DNA of 64,000 nt from KBS50 sp042434095 (GCF_042434095.1 NZ_JBHLUE010000002.1:434001-498000); one strand, 5' to 3'; numbered from the stretch's first letter, positions 25,529-35,407 are shown. Translations and numbers: made by a program. The notes: generated by a model from the sequence alone, not told the origin.

Positions 25529-28120
25529 ATGAACGCCGAACGCCTTACCACCAAGAGCCGCGAGGTCATCACCGGCGCGGTTGCCATCGCCAACCAGCGG
25601 GGGCATGCCACCGTCGAGCCGTGGCACCTGCTGCTCTCGCTGCTGGACACCGGCGGCTCGACCGCGGCCGCCCTGCTGCGCGCCACCGGGGCCAACCCGG
25701 CCGACGTCCGGCGGGCCGCCGCCCGGGCCGTCGAGAACCTGCCGGCCGCCCGCGGCTCCAGCGTGGCCGAGCCCAGCCTGTCCCGCGAGTTCGTCAACGC
25801 CGTCGGGGCCGCCGAGCAGATCGCCCGGCCGCTCGGCGACGAATACACCTCGACCGAGCACCTGCTCGCCGGGCTGGCCCGGGTGGGCGGGGCGGTGGCG
25901 CAGGCGCTCAAGGCCGCCGGCGCCACCGAGGAGACCCTGGTGGCCGCGTTCCCGACGGTTCGCGGCGGCGACCGCCGGGTGACCACGGCCGATCCCGAGC
26001 AGACGTACCAGGCGCTGGAGAAGTACGGCGTCGACCTCACCGAGCGGGCCCGCGAGGGCAAGATCGACCCGGTCATCGGCCGGGACTCGGAGATCCGCCG
26101 GGTGGTCCAGGTGCTCTCCCGGCGTACGAAGAACAACCCGGTGCTCATCGGCGAGCCCGGCGTCGGCAAGACGGCGATCGTGGAGGGCCTGGCCCAGCGG
26201 ATCGTGGCCGGCGACGTGCCAGAGTCGCTGCGGGACAAGAAGCTCGTCTCGCTGGACCTCGGCGCCATGGTGGCCGGCGCGCAGTACCGCGGCCAGTTCG
26301 AGGAGCGGCTCAAGTCGGTGCTCGAGGAGATCAAGAACTCCAACGGCCAGGTCATCACGTTTTTGGACGAGCTGCACACGGTGGTGGGCGCCGGCAAGGG
26401 CGAGGGCTCGATGGACGCCGGCAACATGCTCAAGCCGATGCTCGCCCGCGGCGAGCTGCGGATGGTCGGCGCCACCACCCTGGACGAATACCGCGAGCAC
26501 ATCGAGAAGGACCCGGCGCTGGAGCGCCGGTTCCAGCCAGTGCTGGTCGGCGAGCCGACCATCGAGGACACCATCGGCATCCTGCGCGGCCTCAAGGAGC
26601 GGTACGAGGTGCACCACGGCGTACGCATCACCGACGCCGCCCTGGTGGCCGCGGCCGCGCTGTCCGACCGGTACATCACCGACCGCTTCCTGCCGGACAA
26701 GGCCATCGACCTGGTCGACGAGTCCGCGTCCCGGCTGCGTATGGAGATCGACTCGCGGCCGGTCGAGGTCGACGAGATCGAGCGGGCCGTCCGCCGGCTG
26801 GAGATCGAGGAGATGGCGCTGGCCAAGGAGCCGGACGAGGCCTCGGCCGAGCGGCTCGAGCGGCTGCGCAAGGAGCTGGCCGACAAGCGCGAGCAGCTCA
26901 CCGCGCTGTCGGAACGCTGGCAGCTCGAGAAGAGCCACATCGCGCGGCTGTCCGCCGCCAAGGAGGAGCTGGAGCGGCTCGGCGGCGAGGCCGAGCGGGC
27001 CGAGCGGGACGGCGAGCTGGAGCGCGCCGCCGAGCTGCGCTATGGCCGGATCCCGGAGCTGCGTGCCGACCTTGCCCGGGCCGAGCAGGAGCTGGCCGGG
27101 CTGCAGGCCGACGGCGGGATGCTCAAGGAGGAGGTCGGCGCCGACGACATCGCCGCGGTGGTCGCCTCCTGGACCGGCATTCCGGCCGGTCGGCTGCTGG
27201 AGGGCGAGACCGCGAAGCTGCTGCGGATGGAGGACTCGCTCGGCGCCCGCGTGGTGGGCCAGGCCGAGGCCGTGGCCGCGGTCTCCGACGCCGTACGGCG
27301 GGCCCGCGCCGGCGTGGCCGACCCGGACCGCCCGACCGGCAGCTTCCTGTTCCTCGGGCCCACCGGTGTCGGCAAGACCGAGCTGGCCAAGGCGCTCGCC
27401 GAGTTCCTCTTCGACGACGAGCGGGCCATGGTGCGGATCGACATGAGCGAGTACGGCGAGAAGCACTCGGTGGCCCGCCTGGTCGGCGCCCCGCCCGGAT
27501 ACGTCGGGTACGAGGAGGGCGGCCAGCTCACCGAGGCGGTGCGCCGCCGGCCGTACTCGGTCATCCTGCTGGACGAGGTGGAGAAGGCCCACCCGGACGT
27601 CTTCGACGTGCTGCTGCAGGTGCTCGACGACGGCCGGCTGACCGACGGTCAGGGCCGCACGGTGGACTTCCGCAACGCCATCCTGATCCTCACCTCCAAC
27701 CTCGGCTCGTCGGTGATCACCGACCTGACGCTGAGCGAGGAGGAGCGCCGGGAGGCGGTGCTCGCGGTGGTCCGGTCGGAGTTCAAGCCGGAGTTCCTCA
27801 ACCGGCTCGACGACATCGTGGTGTTCGCCAGCCTCGGCGGCGAGCAGCTGCGGTCGATCGTGGACATCCAGCTGGACCGGCTGCGCCGCCGGCTGGCCGA
27901 GCGCCGGCTCACGCTGGACGTGTCCGACCCGGCCCGCACCTGGCTGGCCGAGCACGGGTACGACCCGATCTACGGCGCCCGGCCGCTGCGCCGGCTCGTG
28001 CAGACGGCCATCGGCGACCAGCTCGCCAAGGCGCTGCTGAGCGGCCAGATCCGCGACGGCGACACCGTGCGGGTCGACCTGTCCGACACCAAGGACGCCC
28101 TCGCGGTAACCCGCCCCTGA
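25529..28120 (+). CDS. clpB: ATP-dependent disaggregase ClpB
   Basis: An 863-residue Hsp100 protein that rescues aggregates together with DnaK. The N-terminal domain is MNAERLTTKSREVITGA. AAA module 1 carries Walker A GEPGVGKT and Walker B FLDELH. The middle coiled coil begins near residue 405 (LERLRKELADKREQLTAL). AAA module 2 carries GPTGVGKTELAKALAE and LLDEVEKAH. ATG at 25529 follows GGGGGAG and gives the family N-terminus. An upstream in-frame start would run through the HAIR operator and is rejected. It is transcribed from its own HspR-regulated promoter. Confidence 0.98.
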   Translation: MNAERLTTKSREVITGAVAIANQRGHATVEPWHLLLSLLDTGGSTAAALLRATGANPADVRRAAARAVENLPAARGSSVAEPSLSREFVNAVGAAEQIARPLGDEYTSTEHLLAGLARVGGAVAQALKAAGATEETLVAAFPTVRGGDRRVTTADPEQTYQALEKYGVDLTERAREGKIDPVIGRDSEIRRVVQVLSRRTKNNPVLIGEPGVGKTAIVEGLAQRIVAGDVPESLRDKKLVSLDLGAMVAGAQYRGQFEERLKSVLEEIKNSNGQVITFLDELHTVVGAGKGEGSMDAGNMLKPMLARGELRMVGATTLDEYREHIEKDPALERRFQPVLVGEPTIEDTIGILRGLKERYEVHHGVRITDAALVAAAALSDRYITDRFLPDKAIDLVDESASRLRMEIDSRPVEVDEIERAVRRLEIEEMALAKEPDEASAERLERLRKELADKREQLTALSERWQLEKSHIARLSAAKEELERLGGEAERAERDGELERAAELRYGRIPELRADLARAEQELAGLQADGGMLKEEVGADDIAAVVASWTGIPAGRLLEGETAKLLRMEDSLGARVVGQAEAVAAVSDAVRRARAGVADPDRPTGSFLFLGPTGVGKTELAKALAEFLFDDERAMVRIDMSEYGEKHSVARLVGAPPGYVGYEEGGQLTEAVRRRPYSVILLDEVEKAHPDVFDVLLQVLDDGRLTDGQGRTVDFRNAILILTSNLGSSVITDLTLSEEERREAVLAVVRSEFKPEFLNRLDDIVVFASLGGEQLRSIVDIQLDRLRRRLAERRLTLDVSDPARTWLAEHGYDPIYGARPLRRLVQTAIGDQLAKALLSGQIRDGDTVRVDLSDTKDALAVTRP

Positions 28121-28133
28121 CCGGCCTGGTCGG

Positions 28134-28183
28134 TCAAGAAGTCAGCGGCGATTCGATCTCCGATGTCGCCGCCAACTTCTTGA
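28134..28183. terminator. Long hairpin downstream of clpB
   Basis: Arms 28134-28151 and 28166-28183 (TCAAGAAGTCAGCGGCGA against TCGCCGCCAACTTCTTGA) pair at 16 of 18 positions with a 14-base loop containing GATCTCCGAT. It lies 14 bases after the clpB stop and probably ends or processes the clpB mRNA. Confidence 0.7.
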
Positions 28184-28236
28184 TCGATGTGCGGGTCGAG
28201 GGGTGGGTGCCGGGCGGGTGGGGAAAGGGAGTGGGC

Positions 28237-28620
28237 ATGCTGGGACGAGGCAAGCGGGACCGGGAACTCGACGACGCGATCCGGGAGTTGGCGGAGGCCG
28301 ACACCCTCGCCTTCGGTGGGGTGGGCTTCGCCGGCCAGACCCTGCCACCCACGGCCGCGTACGAGGCCCTCGAACGGCTGCTGCCGGACCGCGCCGAGGA
28401 ACTGCGGGAGCGGCTGACCACGATCCTGGCCGACGGCTCCCCGGCCGGCAAGGCGTACGCCGCCAGCCTGCTCGGTCGGTTCGACGCGGCCGCGGCACGG
28501 GCGGCCTGGGAGTCGCTGACCGAGGACCGCGGCGAGCTGACCACGTTCGTCGGCTGCGTCATGGGCCGCACCACCCTCGGCGAGTACGCCCGGGACCGGC
28601 TGCGCCCGGACGAGGACTGA
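28237..28620 (+). CDS. Hypothetical cytosolic protein, 127 aa
   Basis: A 127-residue helical, soluble protein: MLGRGKRDRELDDAIRELAE, then GFAGQTLPPTAAYEALERLL, ERLTTILADGSPAGKAYAAS and LTTFVGCVMGRTTLGEYARD. The DGSPAGKAYAASLL and FVGCVMGRTTLGEY parts suggest a small helical-repeat (HEAT-like) fold related to immunity-type or scaffolding proteins, but I cannot assign a family. ATG at 28237 follows AAGGGAG. It lies downstream of the clpB hairpin, so it may have its own promoter. Single gene. Confidence 0.75.
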   Translation: MLGRGKRDRELDDAIRELAEADTLAFGGVGFAGQTLPPTAAYEALERLLPDRAEELRERLTTILADGSPAGKAYAASLLGRFDAAAARAAWESLTEDRGELTTFVGCVMGRTTLGEYARDRLRPDED

Positions 28621-28725
28621 GCCCGGGCTCCCCGCAGGATCCGGTCGGCGGGTCCCCTGCCGTTTGTCGCCCAACGCTGGCAGGGTATCGATGACCAATC
28701 TCGTGGATCTAGGAAGGGAGAGCCC

Positions 28726-29586
28726 GTGTCGGAACCGAGCAATCCGGCCGCGCCGGCGCCCGGTGTGCGATCGAGCAGCGTCACCATCTCGACATATCTG
28801 CTGTACGCGGTCGCCGCTCTGCAGGTGATCAGCGCGATCGTGGCGTTGTCCGTTCTCGGCAAGATCAATAGCGTCTACAAGGAGTTGTACGCCGGCACCT
28901 CCGCGGAGGGCGCCGAGTCGTTCGCCACGGTCGGCGCGATCGTCGGCGTCGTGGTCTCGTTGCTGCTCGCGGTCGCCTACGTGGTTCTCGGCATGTTCAA
29001 CAACCGCGGCAAGAACGCCTCGCGCATCGTGACCTGGGTGCTGGCCGGCATCGGCGTCTGCTGCACCGGCGGCGGGCTGGCCGGCCGCGGCCTGACCGGT
29101 TCGATGGGCGGCAACGGCGGCAACGCCGACGTGCCCAGCGCCACCGAGGTGCAGAACCGGCTGAACGACGTGCTGCCGTCCTGGTACGGGCCGGTCGCCG
29201 CGATCCTGTCGGTGCTCGCGGTGCTCGCCCTGCTTGCGGTGATCATCCTGCTCGCCCTGCCCGCCTCCAACGCGTTCTTCCGGAAGCCGCAGCCCGGGTT
29301 CGAGCCGCCGACCCCGGGGGCCGCCTACCCGTACCCGCAGACCCCCGGATACCCGTCGGCGCCCGGCGAGTCCCAGACCCCCGGCTACCCGCCGTCGTCC
29401 GGCCAGCCGGGCCAGTGGCAGCCGGGCCAGGGCCAGGCGGGCGAGGGCACGCCGCCCCCGCCGGCGGAGGGCCCCGGCGGCTACGGCGCCGAGGGGCAGG
29501 GTCCCGGAACGCACGGGCCCGGGTCGTTCGGCCCCGGATCGCACGGTGACCGGCCGGAGGACGAGGCCGGTCCGCCGGCGCGGTAG
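28726..29586 (+). CDS. Membrane protein with Pro/Gly-rich cytoplasmic tail (paralogue A)
   Basis: A 286-residue membrane protein with four predicted helices: YLLYAVAALQVISAIVALSV, a second at AIVGVVVSLLLAVAYVVLG, a third at VLAGIGVCCTGGGLAG and a fourth at VLAVLALLAVIILLALPASN. A 100-residue tail rich in Pro, Gly, Gln and Tyr follows (YPYPQTPGYPSAPGESQTPG). GTG at 28726 follows AGGAAGGGAG. The fourth helix and following LPASNAFF motif recur in the next gene (LPAANAYF), so these are distant paralogues. Function unknown. Confidence 0.75.
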   Translation: MSEPSNPAAPAPGVRSSSVTISTYLLYAVAALQVISAIVALSVLGKINSVYKELYAGTSAEGAESFATVGAIVGVVVSLLLAVAYVVLGMFNNRGKNASRIVTWVLAGIGVCCTGGGLAGRGLTGSMGGNGGNADVPSATEVQNRLNDVLPSWYGPVAAILSVLAVLALLAVIILLALPASNAFFRKPQPGFEPPTPGAAYPYPQTPGYPSAPGESQTPGYPPSSGQPGQWQPGQGQAGEGTPPPPAEGPGGYGAEGQGPGTHGPGSFGPGSHGDRPEDEAGPPAR

Positions 29587-29654
29587 CGCGCCCGCCCCTG
29601 GCGCGCCGCCGACCGGACCGACGGCGCGGCGTACCGGTGCGGCTGACGTTCCGC

Positions 29655-29710
29655 CGGGCGATCCCTCCGGGTAGGTTGCGAACCAACCGCAAACCCGGAG
29701 GGATCGCCCG
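29655..29710 (+). promoter_or_regulatory. 18-bp hairpin occluding the ribosome binding site of the next gene
   Basis: A perfect 18-bp inverted repeat pairs 29655-29672 (CGGGCGATCCCTCCGGGT) with 29693-29710. The right arm contains the Shine-Dalgarno GGAGGGAT and the first base of the GTG start. The 20-base loop can itself pair (GGTT with AACC). Translation should require melting or displacement of this structure. Confidence 0.75.
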
Positions 29711-30360
29711 TGTCGTACCCAGGATCGGCGCCGGTCGCCGAGGCGGATCCACACCGGCCGGCCGCGCCGGTCCGCCCGGGCCGGCGTCGGCCGGTCGCCG
29801 TGACCGGCGCGGCGGCGCTGCTGACCCTGATGGCCGCGGTCGGGCTGGTGCACGCCCTGATCGGACTGTCGATCCTGAGTGGCACCGTGGCCCGGTTCCG
29901 GTCGGCAACGGCCAGCACGGCCGCCGACCACGCCCAGCTCACCGTCGCCGTGACGCTCATCCGCGGCGCGGCGGCGCTGGCCACGTTGATCGCGGTGGGC
30001 ATGGCCGTGTTGCTGGGCCTGCTGGCCCTCGGTCTGCTCCGCGGCACCCGCGGGTCCCGGCTGGCCGTCTGGGCCGTCAGCGCCATCGGGCTGCTGCTCG
30101 GCTGTGGCGCCCTGGCGGTCACCGGCCTGCAGCGGGTCGTACCGCTGGACTTCCGGCCCGAGGACCTGGCAACCGAGCAGCTCGTCCGGGCCGCGGCCGG
30201 GGCGTACCCGGCCTGGTGGGCGCCGCTCGGCGCCGCGCTGTCGACGGGCCAGGCCCTCGGCTACCTTGTGGTGGCGCTGCTGCTGGCGCTGCCGGCGGCC
30301 AACGCGTACTTCGACCGGACCGATGCGGACTTCCCGGCCGCCGACCGACCGGTGAGATGA
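29710..30360 (+). CDS. Four-helix membrane protein (paralogue B)
   Basis: A 216-residue membrane protein. A Pro/Arg-rich N-terminal stretch of about 28 residues precedes helix 1 (AVTGAAALLTLMAAVGLVHA). Helix 2 is near LIRGAAALATLIAVGMAVLL, helix 3 at LAVWAVSAIGLLLGCGALAV and helix 4 at ALGYLVVALLLALPAANAYF. GTG at 29710 is inside a strong hairpin together with its ribosome binding site. It lacks the long tail of paralogue A. Downstream, the SDR gene starts 10 bp after its stop, so the two are probably cotranscribed. Function unknown. Confidence 0.75.
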   Translation: MSYPGSAPVAEADPHRPAAPVRPGRRRPVAVTGAAALLTLMAAVGLVHALIGLSILSGTVARFRSATASTAADHAQLTVAVTLIRGAAALATLIAVGMAVLLGLLALGLLRGTRGSRLAVWAVSAIGLLLGCGALAVTGLQRVVPLDFRPEDLATEQLVRAAAGAYPAWWAPLGAALSTGQALGYLVVALLLALPAANAYFDRTDADFPAADRPVR

Positions 30361-30370
30361 GGAACCGACA

Positions 30371-31207
30371 GTGACCGAGGCCGAGCCCGTTCCCGCGCCC
30401 GCCGTCGCCGCCCGGGATGGCGGCACCGCGCTGATCACCGGCGCCACCTCGGGGATCGGTGCGGCCTTCGCGCGCCGGCTCGCCGCCGACGGCCGCCGGT
30501 TGGTGCTGGTAGCCCGGGACGGCGACCGGTTGGCGGGCACCGCGGCCGAGTTGACCGCGCGGCACTCCACGGCCGTCGAGGTGCTGCCGGCGGATCTGGC
30601 CAGCGAGGACGGCTGCGCGGCGGTGGCGGACCGGCTGCGCGACGGCGCGGACCCGGTCGAGATGCTGGTGAACAACGCGGGCATCAGCCTGAACCGGCCG
30701 TTCCTGCGGTCCGCCGTCGAGGACGAGATCCGGCTGCTGCGGTTGAACGTGCATGCGGTGCTCCGACTGACCCACGCGGTCCTGCCTGGCATGGTGGAAC
30801 GGCGTCGTGGGGCAGTGATAAATGTCTCTTCGGTTGCCGGTTTCGGTGCGGTGATGCCCGGCTCGACCTACTCGTCGAGCAAGGCCTGGGTGACCAACTT
30901 CAGCGAGTCGGTGGCCCAGTCCGTGCGGCCGTTCGGCGTACGGGTGCTGGCGCTGTGCCCGGGCTACACGCGCACCGAGTTCCACGACCGGGCCGGGATC
31001 AACATGACCAAGACGCCCCCCTGGCTCTGGCTGCGTGCCGACGATGTGGTCGCCGAAGGCCTGCGTGACCTGCAGAAAGGGCGGCTGGTCAGCGTTCCGG
31101 ACTGGAAGTACAAGCTCGCCGTCTTCGGCCTGCGGCACACGCCGCGGCGGTTGCTCCAGGGCGTCGCCCGGGACACCCGCGGACGGCTCGGCCGCGACCA
31201 GGGCTGA
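30371..31207 (+). CDS. Short-chain dehydrogenase/reductase (SDR)
   Basis: A 278-residue classical SDR oxidoreductase. Cofactor-binding glycine motif TGATSGIGAAFARRLAADG is at about residues 22-40, NNAG at VNNAGISL, the catalytic Ser in VINVSSVAGFG and the YSSSK (YxxxK) motif further on. The residues after the first beta strand (LVARDGDRL, with Arg) favour NADP(H). The C-terminal part (WLWLRADDVVAEGLRDLQKG and VPDWKYKLAVFGL) resembles the YqjQ/DltE-like group of membrane-associated SDRs. GTG at 30371 lies 10 bp after the membrane protein. Substrate unknown. Confidence 0.88.
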   Translation: MTEAEPVPAPAVAARDGGTALITGATSGIGAAFARRLAADGRRLVLVARDGDRLAGTAAELTARHSTAVEVLPADLASEDGCAAVADRLRDGADPVEMLVNNAGISLNRPFLRSAVEDEIRLLRLNVHAVLRLTHAVLPGMVERRRGAVINVSSVAGFGAVMPGSTYSSSKAWVTNFSESVAQSVRPFGVRVLALCPGYTRTEFHDRAGINMTKTPPWLWLRADDVVAEGLRDLQKGRLVSVPDWKYKLAVFGLRHTPRRLLQGVARDTRGRLGRDQG

Positions 31208-31321
31208 ACCGTCACGGCCGGTGGCCGGGCCGGCGCGGCGGACAGTCGTACGTCGATGTGGGCCGCCGCGCGGCTCGGCCGGTGCGGCCGGGGCACTCAA
31301 CGAGTTCTCAGACTCGGGCAG

Positions 31322-31336
31322 TACGATCCTGCGGCA
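31322..31336 (+). promoter_or_regulatory. -10 box for a probably leaderless pyrE mRNA
   Basis: TACGAT at 31322-31327 fits TANNNT and ends 8 bases before the pyrE ATG at 31336. There is no Shine-Dalgarno sequence, so transcription probably starts at or next to the ATG. Confidence 0.55.
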
Positions 31337-31875
31337 TGGGGGACCACGACGACCTGCGTAAATTCATCACCGACCTGGCTGTGATCCATGGACCGGTGGT
31401 GTTGTCGTCGGGCCGCGAGGCGGATTGGTACATCGATCTCCGTCGGGTCACGCTGCATCACGCGGCCGCCCCGTTGGTCGGTCGGGTGCTGCTCGACCTC
31501 ACCCGTGACTGGGAGTACGACGCGGTCGGCGGGTTGACCCTCGGAGCTGACCCGGTCGCCGCGGCCATGTTGCACGCGGGGGCGTCGCTGGGCGGGTCGC
31601 TCGACGCGTTCGTCGTCCGCAAGTCCGCGAAGACACACGGGCTGCAACGGCGGATCGAGGGACCGGGCGTGGCGGGTCGTCGGGTCCTTGCCGTGGAGGA
31701 CACGTCGACCACGGGGGGGAGTGTGCTGACCGCCGTCGAGGCGTTACGCGAAGTTGGCGCCGAGGTCGTGGGAGTGGCGGTTATCGTCGATCGTGGAGCC
31801 GGCGAAGCGGTGCGGGACGCCGGATTGCCCTACCGGGCGGCCTACACGATGGCTGACCTCGGCCTTCTGGCGTAA
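31336..31875 (+). CDS. pyrE: Orotate phosphoribosyltransferase
   Basis: A 179-residue enzyme that makes orotidine 5'-monophosphate from orotate and PRPP in pyrimidine synthesis. The PRPP-binding motif is LAVEDTSTTGGSVLTAV. Upstream features are FVVRKSAKTHGLQRRIEG, carrying the catalytic lysines, and SSGREADWYIDLRRVTLHH at the N-terminus. The ATG at 31336 gives the family length; a longer frame to 31258 is low quality and overlaps the promoter. It stands alone, as does M. tuberculosis pyrE near clpB. Confidence 0.95.
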   Translation: MGDHDDLRKFITDLAVIHGPVVLSSGREADWYIDLRRVTLHHAAAPLVGRVLLDLTRDWEYDAVGGLTLGADPVAAAMLHAGASLGGSLDAFVVRKSAKTHGLQRRIEGPGVAGRRVLAVEDTSTTGGSVLTAVEALREVGAEVVGVAVIVDRGAGEAVRDAGLPYRAAYTMADLGLLA

Positions 31876-31941
31876 AAGTTTGCCGATTCGGATCTGCTGA
31901 TATGCAGGCGGGTCGATGCTGCAAGTGGAAGGATGGAATAC

Positions 31942-32310
31942 GTGGGAACTGCGTTGGCCGAAATGACAATGCCTCAGATCTCGCCGCTTGCCGGCGAGCC
32001 GATCGAACGTGCCGACGCCGAGCGACTGGCGGGAGTGCTCAAGGCACTCGCCGACCCGGCTCGGCTGCGGCTGCTCAGCCTCATCCAGTCGGCGCCCGAG
32101 GGCGAGGCGTGCGTGTGTGACCTCACCGCGCCGCTCGGACTCTCCCAGCCGACGGTGAGCCACCACCTGCGAATCCTGACCGAGGCGGGTCTGCTCGAGC
32201 GGGAGAAGCGGGGCGTGTGGGCGTATTACCGGCTGGTGCCGACGGCGATCGCCACGATCGCCGATCTGCTCACCCCGCCGCGTAAGCGCGCCACCAAGAA
32301 GGCTCGCTGA
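31942..32310 (+). CDS. ArsR-family metalloregulator
   Basis: A 122-residue winged-helix repressor. The start of the recognition region is GVLKALADPARLRLLSLIQ. The candidate metal site CVCDLTAPLGLSQ has a Cys-x-Cys pair in the helix used by ArsR-type As/Sb or CmtR-type sensors. Recognition helix and wing follow (TVSHHLRILTEAGLLER, then EKRGVWAYYRLVP). The GTG at 31942 has GGAAGG 9 bases upstream, whereas the ATG at 31933 has none in range. No efflux gene is adjacent; the target may be elsewhere or the gene itself. Confidence 0.85.
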   Translation: MGTALAEMTMPQISPLAGEPIERADAERLAGVLKALADPARLRLLSLIQSAPEGEACVCDLTAPLGLSQPTVSHHLRILTEAGLLEREKRGVWAYYRLVPTAIATIADLLTPPRKRATKKAR

Positions 32311-32471
32311 GCTTCGGGTTCGGCGGCGGATCACGCCGCCGGACGACGGTCGTCCGATGCCCGTCCGCGGTTCGGATGCGCATTGGGCGACCGTCAGCTA
32401 CACGCTGCGCGTGACATCCCTCGGGGTGCCGTGCGGCGCCTCCGCGCGCCGTCGCGGTCAGCACCAAGCCT

Positions 32472-32520
32472 GTCGCTGATGTCGGGTGTCCGGGAAATCC
32501 CGGGACCCAACATCAGCGAC
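32472..32520. terminator. Long intergenic hairpin between ArsR and DedA genes
   Basis: Arms 32472-32495 and 32498-32520 (outer part GTCGCTGATGT with ACATCAGCGAC, inner part CCGGGA with TCCCGG) form about 20 bp with a small bulge and an AA loop. It lies between convergent genes and can act in both directions. Confidence 0.65.
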
Positions 32521-32561
32521 GTCGTGTCTCCGAGCGGATCCCGCGCCGTGCCGTCGGGCGG

Positions 32562-33401
32562 TCAGCGTCCGCCGTCGTGCCGGTGCCGCGGGCTGTGCTG
32601 CCCGCGCTCGCGGTCGTCCTGGTGCTCGCCGCGCAGCGTCTCGGCGGCGCCGGCCGCGCCGGACGAGGCCACCACCTCCAGCGCCTTTGCCCGTCGCCGG
32701 GACCGTCGGTCCCGCAGCAGCTCCAGCAGGATGGGCAGCACCGAGATCAGGATGATCACCGCGACGACCGGCAGGATGTACTTGTCGATCTGATCGCCGA
32801 TGGCGTCGTAGATCTGCCGGGCCAGCAGGTAGCCGATCAGCAGGATGCCGTCCACCCAGAGCACGGCCCCGACGATGTTCCACACCAGGAACTGCCGGGC
32901 CGGCATGCCGAGCACCCCGGCCACCGGGTTCAGGAAGGTCCGCACGATCGGGATGAAACGAGCCAGCACCACCGCCTTGGCCGGGCCGAACTTGCGGAAG
33001 TAGTACTCCGCCTTTTCGACGTACTCCCGCTTGAACAGCCGGGAGTTCGGCCGCTCGAACATCCGGCGGCCGTACCGGGCGCCAAGGAAGTGCCCGAGCT
33101 GGGCGCCGAGGATCGCGCAGATCGGACCGCCGATGAGCAGCGCGGGCAGCGACAGCCGGGTCCCACCACCGAAGATGGCGTCGGCCACCGACGACGCCGC
33201 CACGCCGGCCAGGAACAGCAGCGAGTCCCCCGGGAAGAAGAACCCCACCAGGAGACCCGTCTCGGCGAAGAGGATCACGCAGACCCCGATCAGCCCGAAG
33301 GTGTGCAACAGGTCCTTCGGATCAAGCGGGTTGATCGCCAGGTTGTCGGAGAGTGCGCGGATGTGCTCGGCGGTGTCCACGGGCACAAAGGGTACCGGCA
33401 T
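32562..33401 (-). CDS. DedA-family membrane protein
   Basis: A 279-residue DedA/SNARE-associated (VTT-domain) membrane protein, a family now linked to lipid scrambling or undecaprenyl-phosphate recycling. Helix 1 follows LLHTFGLIGVCVILFAETG, then the signature FFFPGDSLLFLAGV. The family motif FGPAKAVVLARFIPIVRTF contains the conserved Arg and acidic/polar pair, and NPVAGVLGMP follows. Two further helices and a charged C-terminal tail (RDRRSRRRAKAL) end the protein. The start is uncertain: ATG 33401 gives MPVPFVPVDTAEH; no ribosome site is clear. A DedA gene also neighbours fba in M. tuberculosis. Confidence 0.9.
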   Translation of the reverse strand: MPVPFVPVDTAEHIRALSDNLAINPLDPKDLLHTFGLIGVCVILFAETGLLVGFFFPGDSLLFLAGVAASSVADAIFGGGTRLSLPALLIGGPICAILGAQLGHFLGARYGRRMFERPNSRLFKREYVEKAEYYFRKFGPAKAVVLARFIPIVRTFLNPVAGVLGMPARQFLVWNIVGAVLWVDGILLIGYLLARQIYDAIGDQIDKYILPVVAVIILISVLPILLELLRDRRSRRRAKALEVVASSGAAGAAETLRGEHQDDRERGQHSPRHRHDGGR

Positions 33402-33458
33402 CGGCCGGGGCGCCGGGCGTGAGTGCCGGGCGGCCGCCCCGGCCACCGGCGGCCTCCG

Positions 33459-33671
33459 TCAGTGGTCGTAGTCGTCGTCCGGGCCGACCACCCGGGCCTG
33501 TTCCATGGCGTCCCAGTCGTCGACCTCGAGCCCGCGGTGCGGTACGTCCGGCTCGGCGCTCGGGTCCGCGACCGTCGCCTGCTCCACGGCGTCGTCCTCC
33601 GGCGCCTCCGGGTCGCGTTCCTCCGGCGTGAGGTGGTCGCCCGGGGCGAAGTCCTCGTCTGGCTGGGTCAT
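33459..33671 (-). CDS. Small acidic protein, 70 aa
   Basis: A 70-residue, strongly acidic protein, MTQPDEDFAPGDHLTPEERD to EQARVVGPDDDYDH, with no hydrophobic segment. It repeats a weak motif twice (DDAVEQATVADP and DAMEQARVVGP). ATG at 33671 follows GGAGG with a good 5-base spacing, which supports translation. Predicted to be largely disordered. Located between a DedA gene downstream on the same strand and a divergent membrane protein. Function unknown. Confidence 0.75.
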   Translation of the reverse strand: MTQPDEDFAPGDHLTPEERDPEAPEDDAVEQATVADPSAEPDVPHRGLEVDDWDAMEQARVVGPDDDYDH

Positions 33672-33848
33672 CCCGCCTCCTCTGTCGCCGATCACGGAAC
33701 GGTCCATCCACCGTACGGGCTGTGCCGGTCGCCCGCGACCGACTCTCCTGCCCGTTGCGCCCGGGACGAAACCGCGGGGGCCGGCCCGGAACCGCGCGGG
33801 TCGGCGAATTGACGGCCGGCGGCGGCCGTCGGGTGCCAGGATGGGAGC

Positions 33849-34232
33849 GTGGCGTTCCTGATCCGGCTCGTGATCAACGCGTTCGCGCTGTGGGTCACCA
33901 CCCTGGTCGTCGACGGGATCGACGTGACGGCCCGCACGGCCGGCGGCAAGGCCGGCACCGTGCTCGTGGTGGCCCTGATCTTCGGCGTGGTCAACGCCGT
34001 GCTGAAGCCGATCATCCGGGTGGTCGGCTGCGTGTTCTACGTCGTCACGCTCGGCCTGTTCGCGCTGGTCGTCAACGCGCTGCTCTTCCTGCTGACCGGC
34101 TGGATCGCCGAGCGGTCCCACCTGCCGTTCTCGGTGAACGGCTTCTGGGCGGCGTTCTGGGGTGCGATCGTCATGGCGGTGCTCAGCTGGATCATCAGCC
34201 TCGTGGTCCCCGACCGGGCCGAGCGCGGGTGA
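33849..34232 (+). CDS. Phage-holin-like (PF04020-type) membrane protein
   Basis: A 127-residue membrane protein with four predicted helices, starting AFLIRLVINAFALWVTTLVV. It continues with VDGIDVTARTAGGKAGTVLV, ALIFGVVNAVLKPIIRVVG and the final helices FYVVTLGLFALVVNALLF and WGAIVMAVLSWIISLV. The FGVVNAVLKPIIR...LTLG pattern is characteristic of the conserved bacterial family annotated as phage holin family / DUF360. This family is chromosomal and not evidence of a prophage. GTG at 33849 follows GGGAG. Function unknown. Confidence 0.85.
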   Translation: MAFLIRLVINAFALWVTTLVVDGIDVTARTAGGKAGTVLVVALIFGVVNAVLKPIIRVVGCVFYVVTLGLFALVVNALLFLLTGWIAERSHLPFSVNGFWAAFWGAIVMAVLSWIISLVVPDRAERG

Positions 34233-34381
34233 ATCGGGGGGCGTGGGACGGGTACCGGTCGGTTGTGCCCACGCCGGTGCGCTACGGGATACTGCCGGCA
34301 CGCAGACAACGCGGTCAGGCGCACCCGCCCAGGACAGCGGCCCGCCGGGGCCCAGAGCGATATGAGTAAGGAGCCTTCGAG

Positions 34382-35407
<1,026 letters not shown>

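Noticed and set aside
33849..34232. Prophage holin
   Set aside because: The family name contains holin but no phage gene, integrase or attachment site is near; it is an ordinary chromosomal membrane protein.
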